Source: Paenibacillus sp. FSL R10-2734 (GTDB taxonomy: Bacteria > Bacillota > Bacilli > Paenibacillales > Paenibacillaceae). From it: DNA of 64,000 bases. Below, piece by piece: positions 50,897 to 58,943 of this stretch. The stretch spans positions 5,394,001 to 5,458,000 of the forward strand of contig NZ_CP150170.1 of assembly GCF_037963865.1 (NCBI RefSeq), given 5' to 3'. A model generated the notes under the pieces. That model worked only from the letters and a program-made list of their open reading frames with translations, was not told the origin of the DNA and ran no database searches. The stretch's first letter is position 1; each line of letters begins with the position of its first letter. A program made the position numbers and the translations under genes.

Positions 50897-51712
50897 TTAA
50901 AGTTTTTCAGTAAACCAGTCCGTTGTTATCTTTAACAGACCCTCTGCAATAGATTGATCAGGATTTAATTTGTCACCAACGTATATTTTGAAACCATGAT
51001 CTGCTCCATCAATAATACGCAAAGTCGCATCGGTACTTCCAGCATGTTGCACTAATTTCCTTGCCAATTTAGGTGGAACGACAGGATCTTCAGAACCTCC
51101 AATTGCTAGTAATGGGCCATTATATTTGGCAACCTCATCAAGTGCACGTGAATTTTTCATCGCTGTAAAGAATTTTTCACCAAATTCTAATTGAGTACCC
51201 CATGGCATTGTAACGATAACTGAACCTTTCGCATAGGCTTCATCGTCAAGTTTGAAAATAAGCTCTAAATCTTCTACACCGTTTGACGGCGCGGATGACC
51301 AGGTAGCAAGTGCTTTAACTTTTGGCACGCGGCCTGCTACTACTTGCGCTATTCGCCCTCCTTGGCTGTAACCCAATACACCGATCCGATTATTATCTAT
51401 TCCTGAATCATTGGCGATGAATTCGACCGATTTCAGAGTGTCCGCGACTGAATCATCAAAATTATTCTCAACATAAGGTTGAGAACTATCCCCACCTCCT
51501 GCAAAGTCGATCCGCAAAGATGCATATCCTCTTGATGCTAATTGAGCAGCTAGTCGTTTGTAGATATCTCCAAGTTCATTTTTATTACCACCCGTACCAT
51601 GCAACAGCAATACAATAGGAACTGGTTTGTCCTTTGTTGCTCCTGATGGGCTTACCATTATACCAGGAATATTATGACTTCCGTTAGGAATCGATACGAA
51701 TTGTTCTTTCAT
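50897..51712 (-). CDS. Alpha/beta hydrolase (dienelactone hydrolase/esterase-like)
   Basis: A 271-residue soluble hydrolase. Oxyanion strand LLLHGTGGNKNELG, nucleophile Ser in LGYSQGGRIAQ (near 118), acid Asp in IGGSEDPVVPP and catalytic His in DGADHGFK give a full triad. It resembles small-ester or acyl hydrolases. It lies 40 nt after the purine nucleoside phosphorylase gene. Confidence 0.88.
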   Translation of the reverse strand: MKEQFVSIPNGSHNIPGIMVSPSGATKDKPVPIVLLLHGTGGNKNELGDIYKRLAAQLASRGYASLRIDFAGGGDSSQPYVENNFDDSVADTLKSVEFIANDSGIDNNRIGVLGYSQGGRIAQVVAGRVPKVKALATWSSAPSNGVEDLELIFKLDDEAYAKGSVIVTMPWGTQLEFGEKFFTAMKNSRALDEVAKYNGPLLAIGGSEDPVVPPKLARKLVQHAGSTDATLRIIDGADHGFKIYVGDKLNPDQSIAEGLLKITTDWFTEKL

Positions 51713-51751
51713 GGGTTAATTGCTCTCCTTTTTGCTTATAATGAAAAACAA

Positions 51752-52573
51752 CTACATCTCTTCAATGATCCCGAGCACAAGATTTAGAAATTTCGGCTTA
51801 ACTTGCTCTGTGGCTTCCATGACTTCCTCATGAGACAATGACTGTTCCAGAATTCCTGCTGCTTTATTAGTTATGCATGAGATGCCTAGCACTTCCATTC
51901 CAGCATGACGGGCAACGATCACCTCTGGAACCGTGGACATCCCAACGGCATCAGCACCCATAAGGCGGGCCATTCTTACCTCTGCAGGCGTCTCGTAAGT
52001 TGGTCCCAAATTCCCCATGTAAACGCCTTCGCGAAATTCGAATGATTCGCGTTTCGCAACTTCGTGTGCCAATCGAATAAGACGCTTGCTGTAAGCTGCG
52101 CTCATATCCGGAAACCTTACTCCTAAATCCTTATCGTTCGGACCCACAAGCGGATTTTTACCCATATTATTAATATGGTCGGCAATGAGCATCAGATCTC
52201 CCACTTCATAATCGAAATGAACGCCCCCAGCAGCATTGGTAACGATTATCTGATTAACCCCAATCTCTCTAAGAACACGAACGGGAAATGAGACCGACTG
52301 TGCTTCATAACCTTCATAGAGGTGAAAACGTCCCTTCATCATGATCACATGTTTACCTTTAATTTGCCCTGCTACCAGTTCCCCAGCATGGCCTTCCACG
52401 GTTGAAATCGGAAAATGTGGAATTGATTCGTAAGGAATCACTTTCACTTCTTCAATTAAATCAGCTAGAACTCCTAAACCCGAACCCAGAATCAGACCGA
52501 TCTGCGGCCGAAATCCGATCTTTTCCTCGACAAATGAAGCTGCTTCCTTAATCTGCTGTCTCATATTTTGCAT
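51752..52573 (-). CDS. punA: Purine nucleoside phosphorylase (PunA type)
   Basis: 273 residues. The phosphate-binding segment is LILGSGLGVLADLIEEVKVI, followed by SIPHFPISTVEGHAGELV, MKGRFHLYEGY and TNAAGGVHFDYEVGDLML, the trimeric PNP signature. GNLGPTYETPAEVRMARLMG and ADAVGMSTVPEVI bind the base. It cleaves inosine and guanosine with phosphate. Position between an MFS gene and hydrolases suggests uptake and breakdown of a nucleoside or an acylated nucleoside derivative. That combination is inference. Confidence 0.92.
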   Translation of the reverse strand: MQNMRQQIKEAASFVEEKIGFRPQIGLILGSGLGVLADLIEEVKVIPYESIPHFPISTVEGHAGELVAGQIKGKHVIMMKGRFHLYEGYEAQSVSFPVRVLREIGVNQIIVTNAAGGVHFDYEVGDLMLIADHINNMGKNPLVGPNDKDLGVRFPDMSAAYSKRLIRLAHEVAKRESFEFREGVYMGNLGPTYETPAEVRMARLMGADAVGMSTVPEVIVARHAGMEVLGISCITNKAAGILEQSLSHEEVMEATEQVKPKFLNLVLGIIEEM

Positions 52574-52608
52574 TATAAATTTTTCCTCTCCATGCTTTTG
52601 AATTCCCT

Positions 52609-53982
52609 CTATTTCTTAATTAGACGTCCTACCAAAACCCAGTATAGGAATAAGCTAAAAAGCGTAACGAGGGAAAGAACCACTAAAATAGTACTGTATA
52701 CGGAAGCGACCGGATTATTTATGTTAGGAAGCAATTGTAATGATGGCTTATCCATCATTACCGCCGCATAAGCAATACCGATAGAAGCGCCTACACCCAT
52801 AATTAAGTTGTAAAATCCAATCGCGGTACCGGACTTTTCCTTCCCAACTGTACCAACGTATGAATCAATTAACGGAGCATACATAAACGCGTAAGAACAA
52901 GCGAATAGAATCATTGAACTAATCAGCATAACAGAGCTTTCGATAAAGAATGCACCTACCAACAAACTAACGGTAATACCTGTCATTGCAATCATGATGC
53001 ATTGCTTGCTCCCTAACATTTTCGCTACTTTTCCGGAAAGCGCACCAACCGTTGCCGCTAAGACAAAAGACGGGATTAGCAGTAACGAAATCGTATCGAG
53101 TCTCATATTGAAAATATTCCCCAGAAGAAATGGAAACAAAAAGATATAGGCTAATTGTACAGAGTAAATAACAAAAACTATCAATAACAAAGAAATGAAT
53201 TGCTTATTTTTGAAAAATGAAAGGCTAATGAAGGCTTTAGAACTTTTGTTGATATAGGTTAAGAACAGGACGAGGGCGACAATAAACGCTATAAGATAAA
53301 TAGTATTAAAGTTAGTAATATAGAATAATAGAGTTGCTGCAGTTACTCCCACCAGGAATAAACCAGTTATATCGACATTCAGACCTCTTTTCTCTTCTTT
53401 TGGCAGATATTTCAGAATAAAAGGAAGAATGAATAGAGTTACCAATGAAACTAAAAACAGGGTCGTCCAATGGAAATAAGTAGAAACAAATCCACCGGTC
53501 AAGGATCCTATTACTTGAGACAATGCAAAGCTGCTTGTACTTAATCCTAAAAATTTCTTTTGTTCATTTAGAGGCAATTGTTTAGTCACAAAGATCACAT
53601 ATAAAGTTTCTGCGGATGTCAGCCCCATCGTTTGAATGACTCGTGAAATAACAACCATAATATACGAATGTTGAAAAACAAAACCCATCACTGAACCAAC
53701 ACATATTATTACAATACCTACACTAATAAGTCTTCGGATACTGATGGTATCGGACAAAGCGGCGTATACCACTGCCCCGATCCCAAAAACTAGTCCTGCT
53801 AAGGTCGCTTGCCAGGATACCATCGTCGCAGATATATTAAAATCTTTTGCTATATCTACCGAAACAATTTTAAATGAACCGTCAATGACCAAACATAATA
53901 AAAATAATAGTAATAGAACAGGTACTGCTTTCTTTATAGTATATTCTTGAGATTTCGCTGCGCTTGCGTTTAGTTCTGTCAT
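52609..53982 (-). CDS. MFS transporter (DHA2-like)
   Basis: A 457-residue membrane protein with 12-14 predicted helices. The A-motif-like loop is YAALSDTISIRRLISVGIVI, and the helix pair KLGLS/ GFVSTYFHWTTLFLVSL marks the DHA2 drug-proton antiporter style. It is 35 nt ahead of the phosphorylase gene in the same operon, so it may import or export its nucleoside-like substrate instead of a drug. Substrate unknown. Confidence 0.87.
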   Translation of the reverse strand: MTELNASAAKSQEYTIKKAVPVLLLLFLLCLVIDGSFKIVSVDIAKDFNISATMVSWQATLAGLVFGIGAVVYAALSDTISIRRLISVGIVIICVGSVMGFVFQHSYIMVVISRVIQTMGLTSAETLYVIFVTKQLPLNEQKKFLGLSTSSFALSQVIGSLTGGFVSTYFHWTTLFLVSLVTLFILPFILKYLPKEEKRGLNVDITGLFLVGVTAATLLFYITNFNTIYLIAFIVALVLFLTYINKSSKAFISLSFFKNKQFISLLLIVFVIYSVQLAYIFLFPFLLGNIFNMRLDTISLLLIPSFVLAATVGALSGKVAKMLGSKQCIMIAMTGITVSLLVGAFFIESSVMLISSMILFACSYAFMYAPLIDSYVGTVGKEKSGTAIGFYNLIMGVGASIGIAYAAVMMDKPSLQLLPNINNPVASVYSTILVVLSLVTLFSLFLYWVLVGRLIKK

Positions 53983-54162
53983 GTACTATTCCCCCTCTTC
54001 TAGAACAGCTTAGCTTAAGCGAGTTACAATGCAATTTTAATGATTTTGGTAAGTCCGCTCCCCGTTCTTCTGCTGTCGTTTGTTCATCTCGCAGCCTCAA
54101 TTTTAACGTCTAGAGACTCTTTTTTCGCAATGGACCCGAGATTTGTCAATCTGCTTCTTTAC

Positions 54163-55119
54163 TCATTTCTTTAATTCAATATCGATAAAATCCAAAACAC
54201 GTCCAATATTCGTTTTCGTTTCAAATATCACCGAGGAATGAATAGCATTTGGAAAAATCTCAACCTTAGCGTGTTCTCTACCGAAAAGGTGATTTACTTT
54301 CAATGCGAAATCGATTGATTGTTGCATTGGAGTAATATCATCGCCACCTCCATGTTGCAACAAAATCTTTGGAATATCTTTATTGATATAGCTCATAGGA
54401 TTCAATCTTTTAACTTGCTGACCCAACTCTTCTATGCGACCTCCAACCAACTTTTCTAAGACACCGTCCTTTGTATGAAAAGGGAATTCGTTGCGCTTTG
54501 AGATAGGGAAGACTTCTTCGTATTCGTCACTGATATCCACCGGTTCGTATAGTGAGTTTTCCTGGAGAATATAATTCACCTGTAAATCGTGATCCAAACG
54601 AGAAAAGTCGGAAACCGGATACCAAGAAACAACCGCCGATATGTCCGTAGGAATATCTTTGTTGGGATCCTGTTCAGTATCAAACAGAGCTTCATTAGCA
54701 AAAACCGCTGTCATAAGGGCTAAATAACCACCTGCGGAACCACCCCAAGTGGCAATTTTTTGCGGATCCAAATGAAATTTGGCAGCATTCTTTTTGATAA
54801 AACGGATGGCCATCTTTACGTCTCTTACTGGTTCAGGAAATATCACTTCATCCGTCAGTCTGTAATTTATGGAAACAATGGCATACCCTCTATTTCGGCC
54901 TTCAAGCATCGGCTCAATCATATCTTTTTGGCGTTTATCGCACGCTACAAATCCTCCACCATGTATGGAAACAATTACGGGAAAGGGACCATCCCCTTCA
55001 GGTAGCCAAATATCTAGCTTTTGAGCGTCAGATGCTGTGCCATAGGGGATATCAAAATAACCTCTCTGATTTTCGGTACTTAAAATGGGTCCGTTTTTTC
55101 TCCATTTTCTATTTGTCAT
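54163..55119 (-). CDS. Carboxylesterase, alpha/beta hydrolase (HSL-like)
   Basis: 318 residues of the hormone-sensitive-lipase/BD-FAE type. Oxyanion motif SIHGGGFVACDKR, nucleophile elbow GGSAGGYLAL (Ser near 130), acid Asp in LQHGGGDDITP and His in NAIHSSVIF. It hydrolyses short acyl esters. It is the first gene after the promoter at 55324-55352, while 180 nt separate it from the MFS gene. Confidence 0.88.
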   Translation of the reverse strand: MTNRKWRKNGPILSTENQRGYFDIPYGTASDAQKLDIWLPEGDGPFPVIVSIHGGGFVACDKRQKDMIEPMLEGRNRGYAIVSINYRLTDEVIFPEPVRDVKMAIRFIKKNAAKFHLDPQKIATWGGSAGGYLALMTAVFANEALFDTEQDPNKDIPTDISAVVSWYPVSDFSRLDHDLQVNYILQENSLYEPVDISDEYEEVFPISKRNEFPFHTKDGVLEKLVGGRIEELGQQVKRLNPMSYINKDIPKILLQHGGGDDITPMQQSIDFALKVNHLFGREHAKVEIFPNAIHSSVIFETKTNIGRVLDFIDIELKK

Positions 55120-55298
55120 TTTCCTTTTCCTTTCTTGCGTTGTCAGTGCTTATGTTTTTTGGTCTTGTTGAACGCAAAGATGTATTCGCTTACAGAGAAT
55201 AGCAATTAAATTTTGAGAAGTGAATGCCTCCTTCTTGATGACTTTGTCTTCATACGCTACAAATAAAAAAATAAACAACGGTAGTACGTGGTATATAT

Positions 55299-55352
55299 AG
55301 TTGTCTAATTAATTGCAACTTCACTATAAATCATTAAAACCAGTTAAGTCAA
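55299..55352 (-). promoter_or_regulatory. Sigma-A promoter and operator-like palindrome of the esterase operon
   Basis: On the minus strand TTGACT (55352-55347), a 17-nt spacer and TTATAG (55329-55324) form a good promoter. Just downstream, over the expected start site, AGTTG...AATTAATT...CAACT (55299-55320) is an imperfect palindrome that could bind the GntR/HutC regulator encoded at 49955. Confidence 0.6.
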
Positions 55353-55386
55353 TACTGATTAAAAAACAGATCATTATAATGATAAA

Positions 55387-55409
55387 GAGCTCCCGTCGTT
55401 TGGGAGCTC
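55387..55409. repeat. 23-bp hairpin direct repeat, left copy of IS1182 flank
   Basis: GAGCTCCC...GGGAGCTC with a GTCGTTT loop. An identical 23-bp copy is at 56968-56990, on the other side of the IS1182-like element. With T runs outside both copies it looks like an original bidirectional terminator duplicated as the target site. Confidence 0.8.
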
Positions 55410-55521
55410 CAGGCTGTCGAGAAAGTCTCGACAGCCTTCTTTGTGTCACAATTATTTAAAGCGACACCGCGTTAATGTTGTATAATATAGGTAACTATTT
55501 ATAGAACGGATGGTGTTTTAA

Positions 55522-56094
55522 ATGTTGCGTGCCAATCGAGAAAAACAACAAGCGTACGAGTTTGTTTCCATTGAAGAATTGGTTCCTAAAGATCATTTGC
55601 TACGCAAAGTAGATAAGTATATTGATTTCTCCTTCATCGATGATATGGTTCGTCCGTTGTACTGTGCAGATAATGGACGTCCTGCTATTGACCCTGTCAT
55701 TTTATTTAAGATGATTTTTCTCGGATACTTATACGGTATTCGTTCCGAACGTCAATTGGAGCGAGAGATCCAAACCAATTTGGCCTATCGTTGGTTTTTA
55801 GGACTGGGACTAACCGACAAGGTGCCAGACCATACGACTATTAGTTGGAACCGGCGAACCCGATTTAAAGACACGAACATCTTTCAGGATATTTTCGATG
55901 AAATTGTGTTGCAGGCCATCTCTCACCGGATGGTTGGTGGACGTGTTTTGGTGAGCGACTCGACGCATGTTAAAGCGAATGCCAATAAACACCAATATAC
56001 CAAACAACAAGTGCTGCAAAATACTAAAGATTACGTCGATGAACTTAACACTGCTGTAGCAGCAGATCGAAAAGAGCATGGAAAAAAGTCCTAA
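55522..56094 (+). CDS. IS1182-family transposase, N-terminal part
   Basis: 190 residues: MLRANREKQQAYEFVSIEEL, DHLLRKVDKYIDFSFI and RPAIDPVILFKMIFLGYLYG, then IRSERQLEREIQTNLAYRWF, the DUF772/IS1182 N-terminus. First catalytic Asp in VLVSDSTHVKANAN. It ends at TAA right after A AAA AAG TCC; a -1 shift there continues the protein in the next frame. Either natural frameshifting or a recent mutation. Confidence 0.88.
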   Translation: MLRANREKQQAYEFVSIEELVPKDHLLRKVDKYIDFSFIDDMVRPLYCADNGRPAIDPVILFKMIFLGYLYGIRSERQLEREIQTNLAYRWFLGLGLTDKVPDHTTISWNRRTRFKDTNIFQDIFDEIVLQAISHRMVGGRVLVSDSTHVKANANKHQYTKQQVLQNTKDYVDELNTAVAADRKEHGKKS

Positions 56095-56108
56095 AACCTA
56101 GAGAGGAA

Positions 56109-56882
56109 GTGAACGAAGAAAAAGAAATTAAAGTAAGCAAGACGGATCCAGACAGTGGATATATGATCCGGGATGGAAAACCAGAAGGCTTCTTTTATCT
56201 GGACCACCGCACGGTGGATACCAAATACAATCTCATAACCGATGTGCATGTCACGCCCGGAAATGTCCATGATTCCGTGCCTTATTTGTCGCGTTTAGAT
56301 CGTCAGCGGGAACGTTTTGGATTTAAGGTTGAAGCTGTTGCTTTGGATTCTGGTTATTTAACGACACCGATTTGCCGAGGTTTACAAAGCCGAAAGATTT
56401 TTGCCGTGATAGCTCACCGGAGGTTTCACCCAAGACAAGGCTTGTTTCCAAAGTGGAGATTCTCATTTGATAGGGAGCGAAATATATACGTTTGTCCGGC
56501 AAGTCATGAACTGAACTACCGAACCACAGACCGCAAAGGCTACCGACACTATGCTTCCGATCCGGAGCATTGTAAGAGTTGTCCTCTGCTGGACCAGTGT
56601 ACACAATCCAGAAACCACCGGAAAGTGGTGACCCGACATGTTTGGGAGGATAGTAAGGATTGGGTACGAAATAACCGATTGAGTAAGTCCGGTAAGCATT
56701 TATACCGAAAACGAAAAGAAACGATAGAGCGAAGCTTTGCGGATGCTAAAGAGCTCCATGGGTTTCGCTATTGCCGTTTGCGGGGGCTGCCAAATGTTAG
56801 AGAACAGGCACTGATGACGGCGGCTGTGCAGAACATGAAGAAGATGGCGATCCATCTAGATCGCCTAGAAAAACGAGGGTAA
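56109..56882 (+). CDS. IS1182-family transposase, C-terminal part
   Basis: 257 residues from the first possible start, but the frame is open from about 56085. It carries the remaining catalytic residues (VEAVALDSGYLTTP and ERSFADAKELHGFRYCRLRG) and a zinc-type CPASHEL/CKSCPLLDQC insertion. Together with the N-terminal part it makes one transposase of about 450 residues. No independent ribosome site is convincing. Confidence 0.88.
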   Translation: MNEEKEIKVSKTDPDSGYMIRDGKPEGFFYLDHRTVDTKYNLITDVHVTPGNVHDSVPYLSRLDRQRERFGFKVEAVALDSGYLTTPICRGLQSRKIFAVIAHRRFHPRQGLFPKWRFSFDRERNIYVCPASHELNYRTTDRKGYRHYASDPEHCKSCPLLDQCTQSRNHRKVVTRHVWEDSKDWVRNNRLSKSGKHLYRKRKETIERSFADAKELHGFRYCRLRGLPNVREQALMTAAVQNMKKMAIHLDRLEKRG

Positions 56883-56967
56883 CCCCCTCGTTTTCCTGTT
56901 TTACGATGTCTAAATACAAAAAGAGAAACCCATGGTCATGAAAATGACTGGGTTTCTCGACACTCTG

Positions 56968-56990
56968 GAGCTCCCGTCGTTTGGGAGCTC
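56968..56990. repeat. 23-bp hairpin direct repeat, right copy of IS1182 flank
   Basis: Identical to 55387-55409 (GAGCTCCC/GGGAGCTC arms) and followed by TTTTC, so it still looks like an intrinsic terminator. Confidence 0.8.
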
Positions 56991-57046
56991 TTTTCTGAAG
57001 TATCACTTTTAAAATAAAGCGTAATGATCATTTTATCCTTCCATTC

Positions 57047-57090
57047 AAAAAAAGTATTGTTTGTATTAGTTACACCAATACAAACAATAC
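57047..57090 (-). terminator. Terminator of the RCC1 surface protein gene
   Basis: GTATTGTTTGTATT (57054-57067) pairs perfectly with AATACAAACAATAC (57077-57090). Seven Ts follow on the minus strand. Confidence 0.9.
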
Positions 57091-57111
57091 TTAATGTCAA
57101 AACACCCCTCT

Positions 57112-58593
57112 TTAATTGGAATGGATTCGAACTGCATAAGCTTCTGCATCCCATTCCACCTTAGCACCTAGCATTTCGCTTATCAGTCTTAGCGGTACGT
57201 ATACACTATCATTAATGAAGACTGGTTTTTGATCTGTGGCTATTCCTTTTCCATCCACAGTCGTTTGTCCATTTACCGAATTTAAGATTAGCGTTGTAGA
57301 TCCCTTCACCGCAACGACTGATCTCGATGGAACGTCCCAACGTACATTCACGCCCATTTGCTGAAATACTCCCCTTAACGGGACGTACGTAGAATTGTTA
57401 ATCAGTAAAGGAGCCATGGTCAGTTCCATTTCATTATTGTTCAACTGCACCTGAATCCATTTTTTCACTGGCTTAGGTGTATCAATCATAAAATCCCTAA
57501 CCCCCAAGCCTGTCTGCCCGAATTCATTCGTCCCCCAGGCGAGGACGTGACCGTCTTTTAAGAGCACATAATGATTTCTGTTCCCGCTGGTTATTGAAAC
57601 TGCATTTTGTATACCACTGGTCTGCGTAACATTAATCTTATTCTTATCGCCAATCGACCACTGCCAAACGGTCCCGTCGGCCTTTACCGCGGAGTCTGTT
57701 GTCATTGATACGACATCTGTGAGTCCCGGAATCTGAATCGGCTTTAAAGCTTCTCCCTGATTCATATCTGTGTAATTACTCCATAACCAAACAGTACCAT
57801 CCCATCTCAAAGCTACTCCATACTGTCCATCAATATCAACAGCTCTATACTCCCCACTCCCTTCAATTAGAGTAGGCTTTAAGACCATGTCCTTTTTAAT
57901 TCCTATAGATTTAGACGATCCCCACACCCATACCTCTCCGCCGTTACCAAGTGCTACTGAATTATTTGATCCCGCAGCTATAGATAAAATAGAGGGTAGT
58001 CCTTTCACCTGCACCGGTGTTAGCCCATTTTTCCCAGAATTGTCACCGAGTTCTCCTTGCTCATTGCCCCCCCACGCCCAGACGGTTCCGTCTTTTCGGA
58101 GCGCTAAGCTATGTGTGCCTCCTGCCGAAACAGAAATCACTTCCGTTAACCCCTTCACTTGAACCGGCTCTACAAGAACCGTCAATGACTGCGTTCCAGT
58201 GCCAAGTTGTCCATGTTCGTTCCCTCCCACAGCCCACACGGTTCCATCCTCTTTCAATATCAAATTATGACGATAGCCACCTGAAACCTGCTTTACATGA
58301 TCGATATGCATTTTGACTGGAGTATACGCCGGCGTGGTTGCCCCATTACCAATTGACCCGTATCCACCACCCCAAGCCCAGGCTGTTCCATCTGCAGTGA
58401 TGGCATAAGCACTTCTATCTCCCGCATCCAGCCCTGTGATGCCAGACAATAACTTCTTTTCATCTGGGAAATTCACGGCACTGTCCGCCTTAACTATTAA
58501 TGGAGAGACTGTAGCTAGGATAATAGCTATCCCAACAACTGCACAACAAATCCGTCTTACCTGAACGTTAAAGCCTGAAATTTCCCTTCCCAC
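57112..58593 (-). CDS. Secreted RCC1-repeat protein with stalk domain
   Basis: 493 residues. Signal-type hydrophobic N-terminus (RRICCAVVGIAIILATVSPL, cleaved near ADS), then about seven RCC1-like propeller repeats (TADGTAWAWGGG, KEDGTVWAVGGNEHGQLGTG, RKDGTVWAWGGNEQGELGDN) over residues 50-370. A C-terminal copper-amine-oxidase-N-like domain follows (INNSTYVPLRGVFQQMGVNV, NDSVYVPLRLISEMLGAKVE). A surface or wall-associated binding role is likely. GTG start with AAGGAG 9 nt upstream. It is the intact relative of the pseudogene at 45191. Confidence 0.88.
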   Translation of the reverse strand: MGREISGFNVQVRRICCAVVGIAIILATVSPLIVKADSAVNFPDEKKLLSGITGLDAGDRSAYAITADGTAWAWGGGYGSIGNGATTPAYTPVKMHIDHVKQVSGGYRHNLILKEDGTVWAVGGNEHGQLGTGTQSLTVLVEPVQVKGLTEVISVSAGGTHSLALRKDGTVWAWGGNEQGELGDNSGKNGLTPVQVKGLPSILSIAAGSNNSVALGNGGEVWVWGSSKSIGIKKDMVLKPTLIEGSGEYRAVDIDGQYGVALRWDGTVWLWSNYTDMNQGEALKPIQIPGLTDVVSMTTDSAVKADGTVWQWSIGDKNKINVTQTSGIQNAVSITSGNRNHYVLLKDGHVLAWGTNEFGQTGLGVRDFMIDTPKPVKKWIQVQLNNNEMELTMAPLLINNSTYVPLRGVFQQMGVNVRWDVPSRSVVAVKGSTTLILNSVNGQTTVDGKGIATDQKPVFINDSVYVPLRLISEMLGAKVEWDAEAYAVRIHSN

Positions 58594-58943
58594 TTAAGAT
58601 CACTCCTTTAGAATTGTAGGAACCAAACTGTTGACTAGCACCAACTAAACCTCCGCTGTATTCCCTCTCCTTGTTTAGACTGTGAAATATTATGTAAAGT
58701 TGCGAGAGCTGTATTTTTTAAAATCAAATTATACAGATATAACCTGTAGTTTAGGATTGAAGCTGATTTTACCTGTTTATGTGGCTTAAATCGCTTGTTG
58801 TTGCGCTCTAGGTCTCTCGTCCGTCTTTTGACACACGAATACATCAAGAGCATAATAAGCATCGGCATATTGCAACGGATTCCCACAACATACAGGGTTA
58901 TGCAGGGTTTTAGTGTGTTTTGCACCAGAGAGGATGATAACGA
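58594..58943. other. Intergenic region between RCC1 and LTA synthase genes
   Basis: About 350 bp with no supportable gene; a 96-codon minus-strand frame here lacks a ribosome site and is biased like non-coding sequence. It contains the ltaS-like promoter at 58828-58856. Confidence 0.7.
58828..58856 (+). promoter_or_regulatory. Sigma-A promoter of the LTA synthase gene
   Basis: Consensus TTGACA (58828-58833), 17-nt spacer, CATAAT (58851-58856), 88 nt before the GTG start. Confidence 0.75.

Larger units (their letters stand above)
55410..56967 (+). mobile_element. IS1182-like insertion sequence
   Basis: 1,558 bp. The ends are inverted: CAGGCTGTCGAGAAA at the left, and the right end read inward CAGAGTGTCGAGAAA. 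An internal GGCTGTCGAGA/TCTCGACAGCC hairpin with Ts lies at 55412-55436, before the transposase, and may block read-through. Flanked by 23-bp direct repeats. Confidence 0.85.

Noticed and set aside
58635..58925. 96-codon minus-strand frame
   Set aside because: No ribosome site, unusual composition, and it overlaps the sigma-A promoter of the LTA synthase gene.
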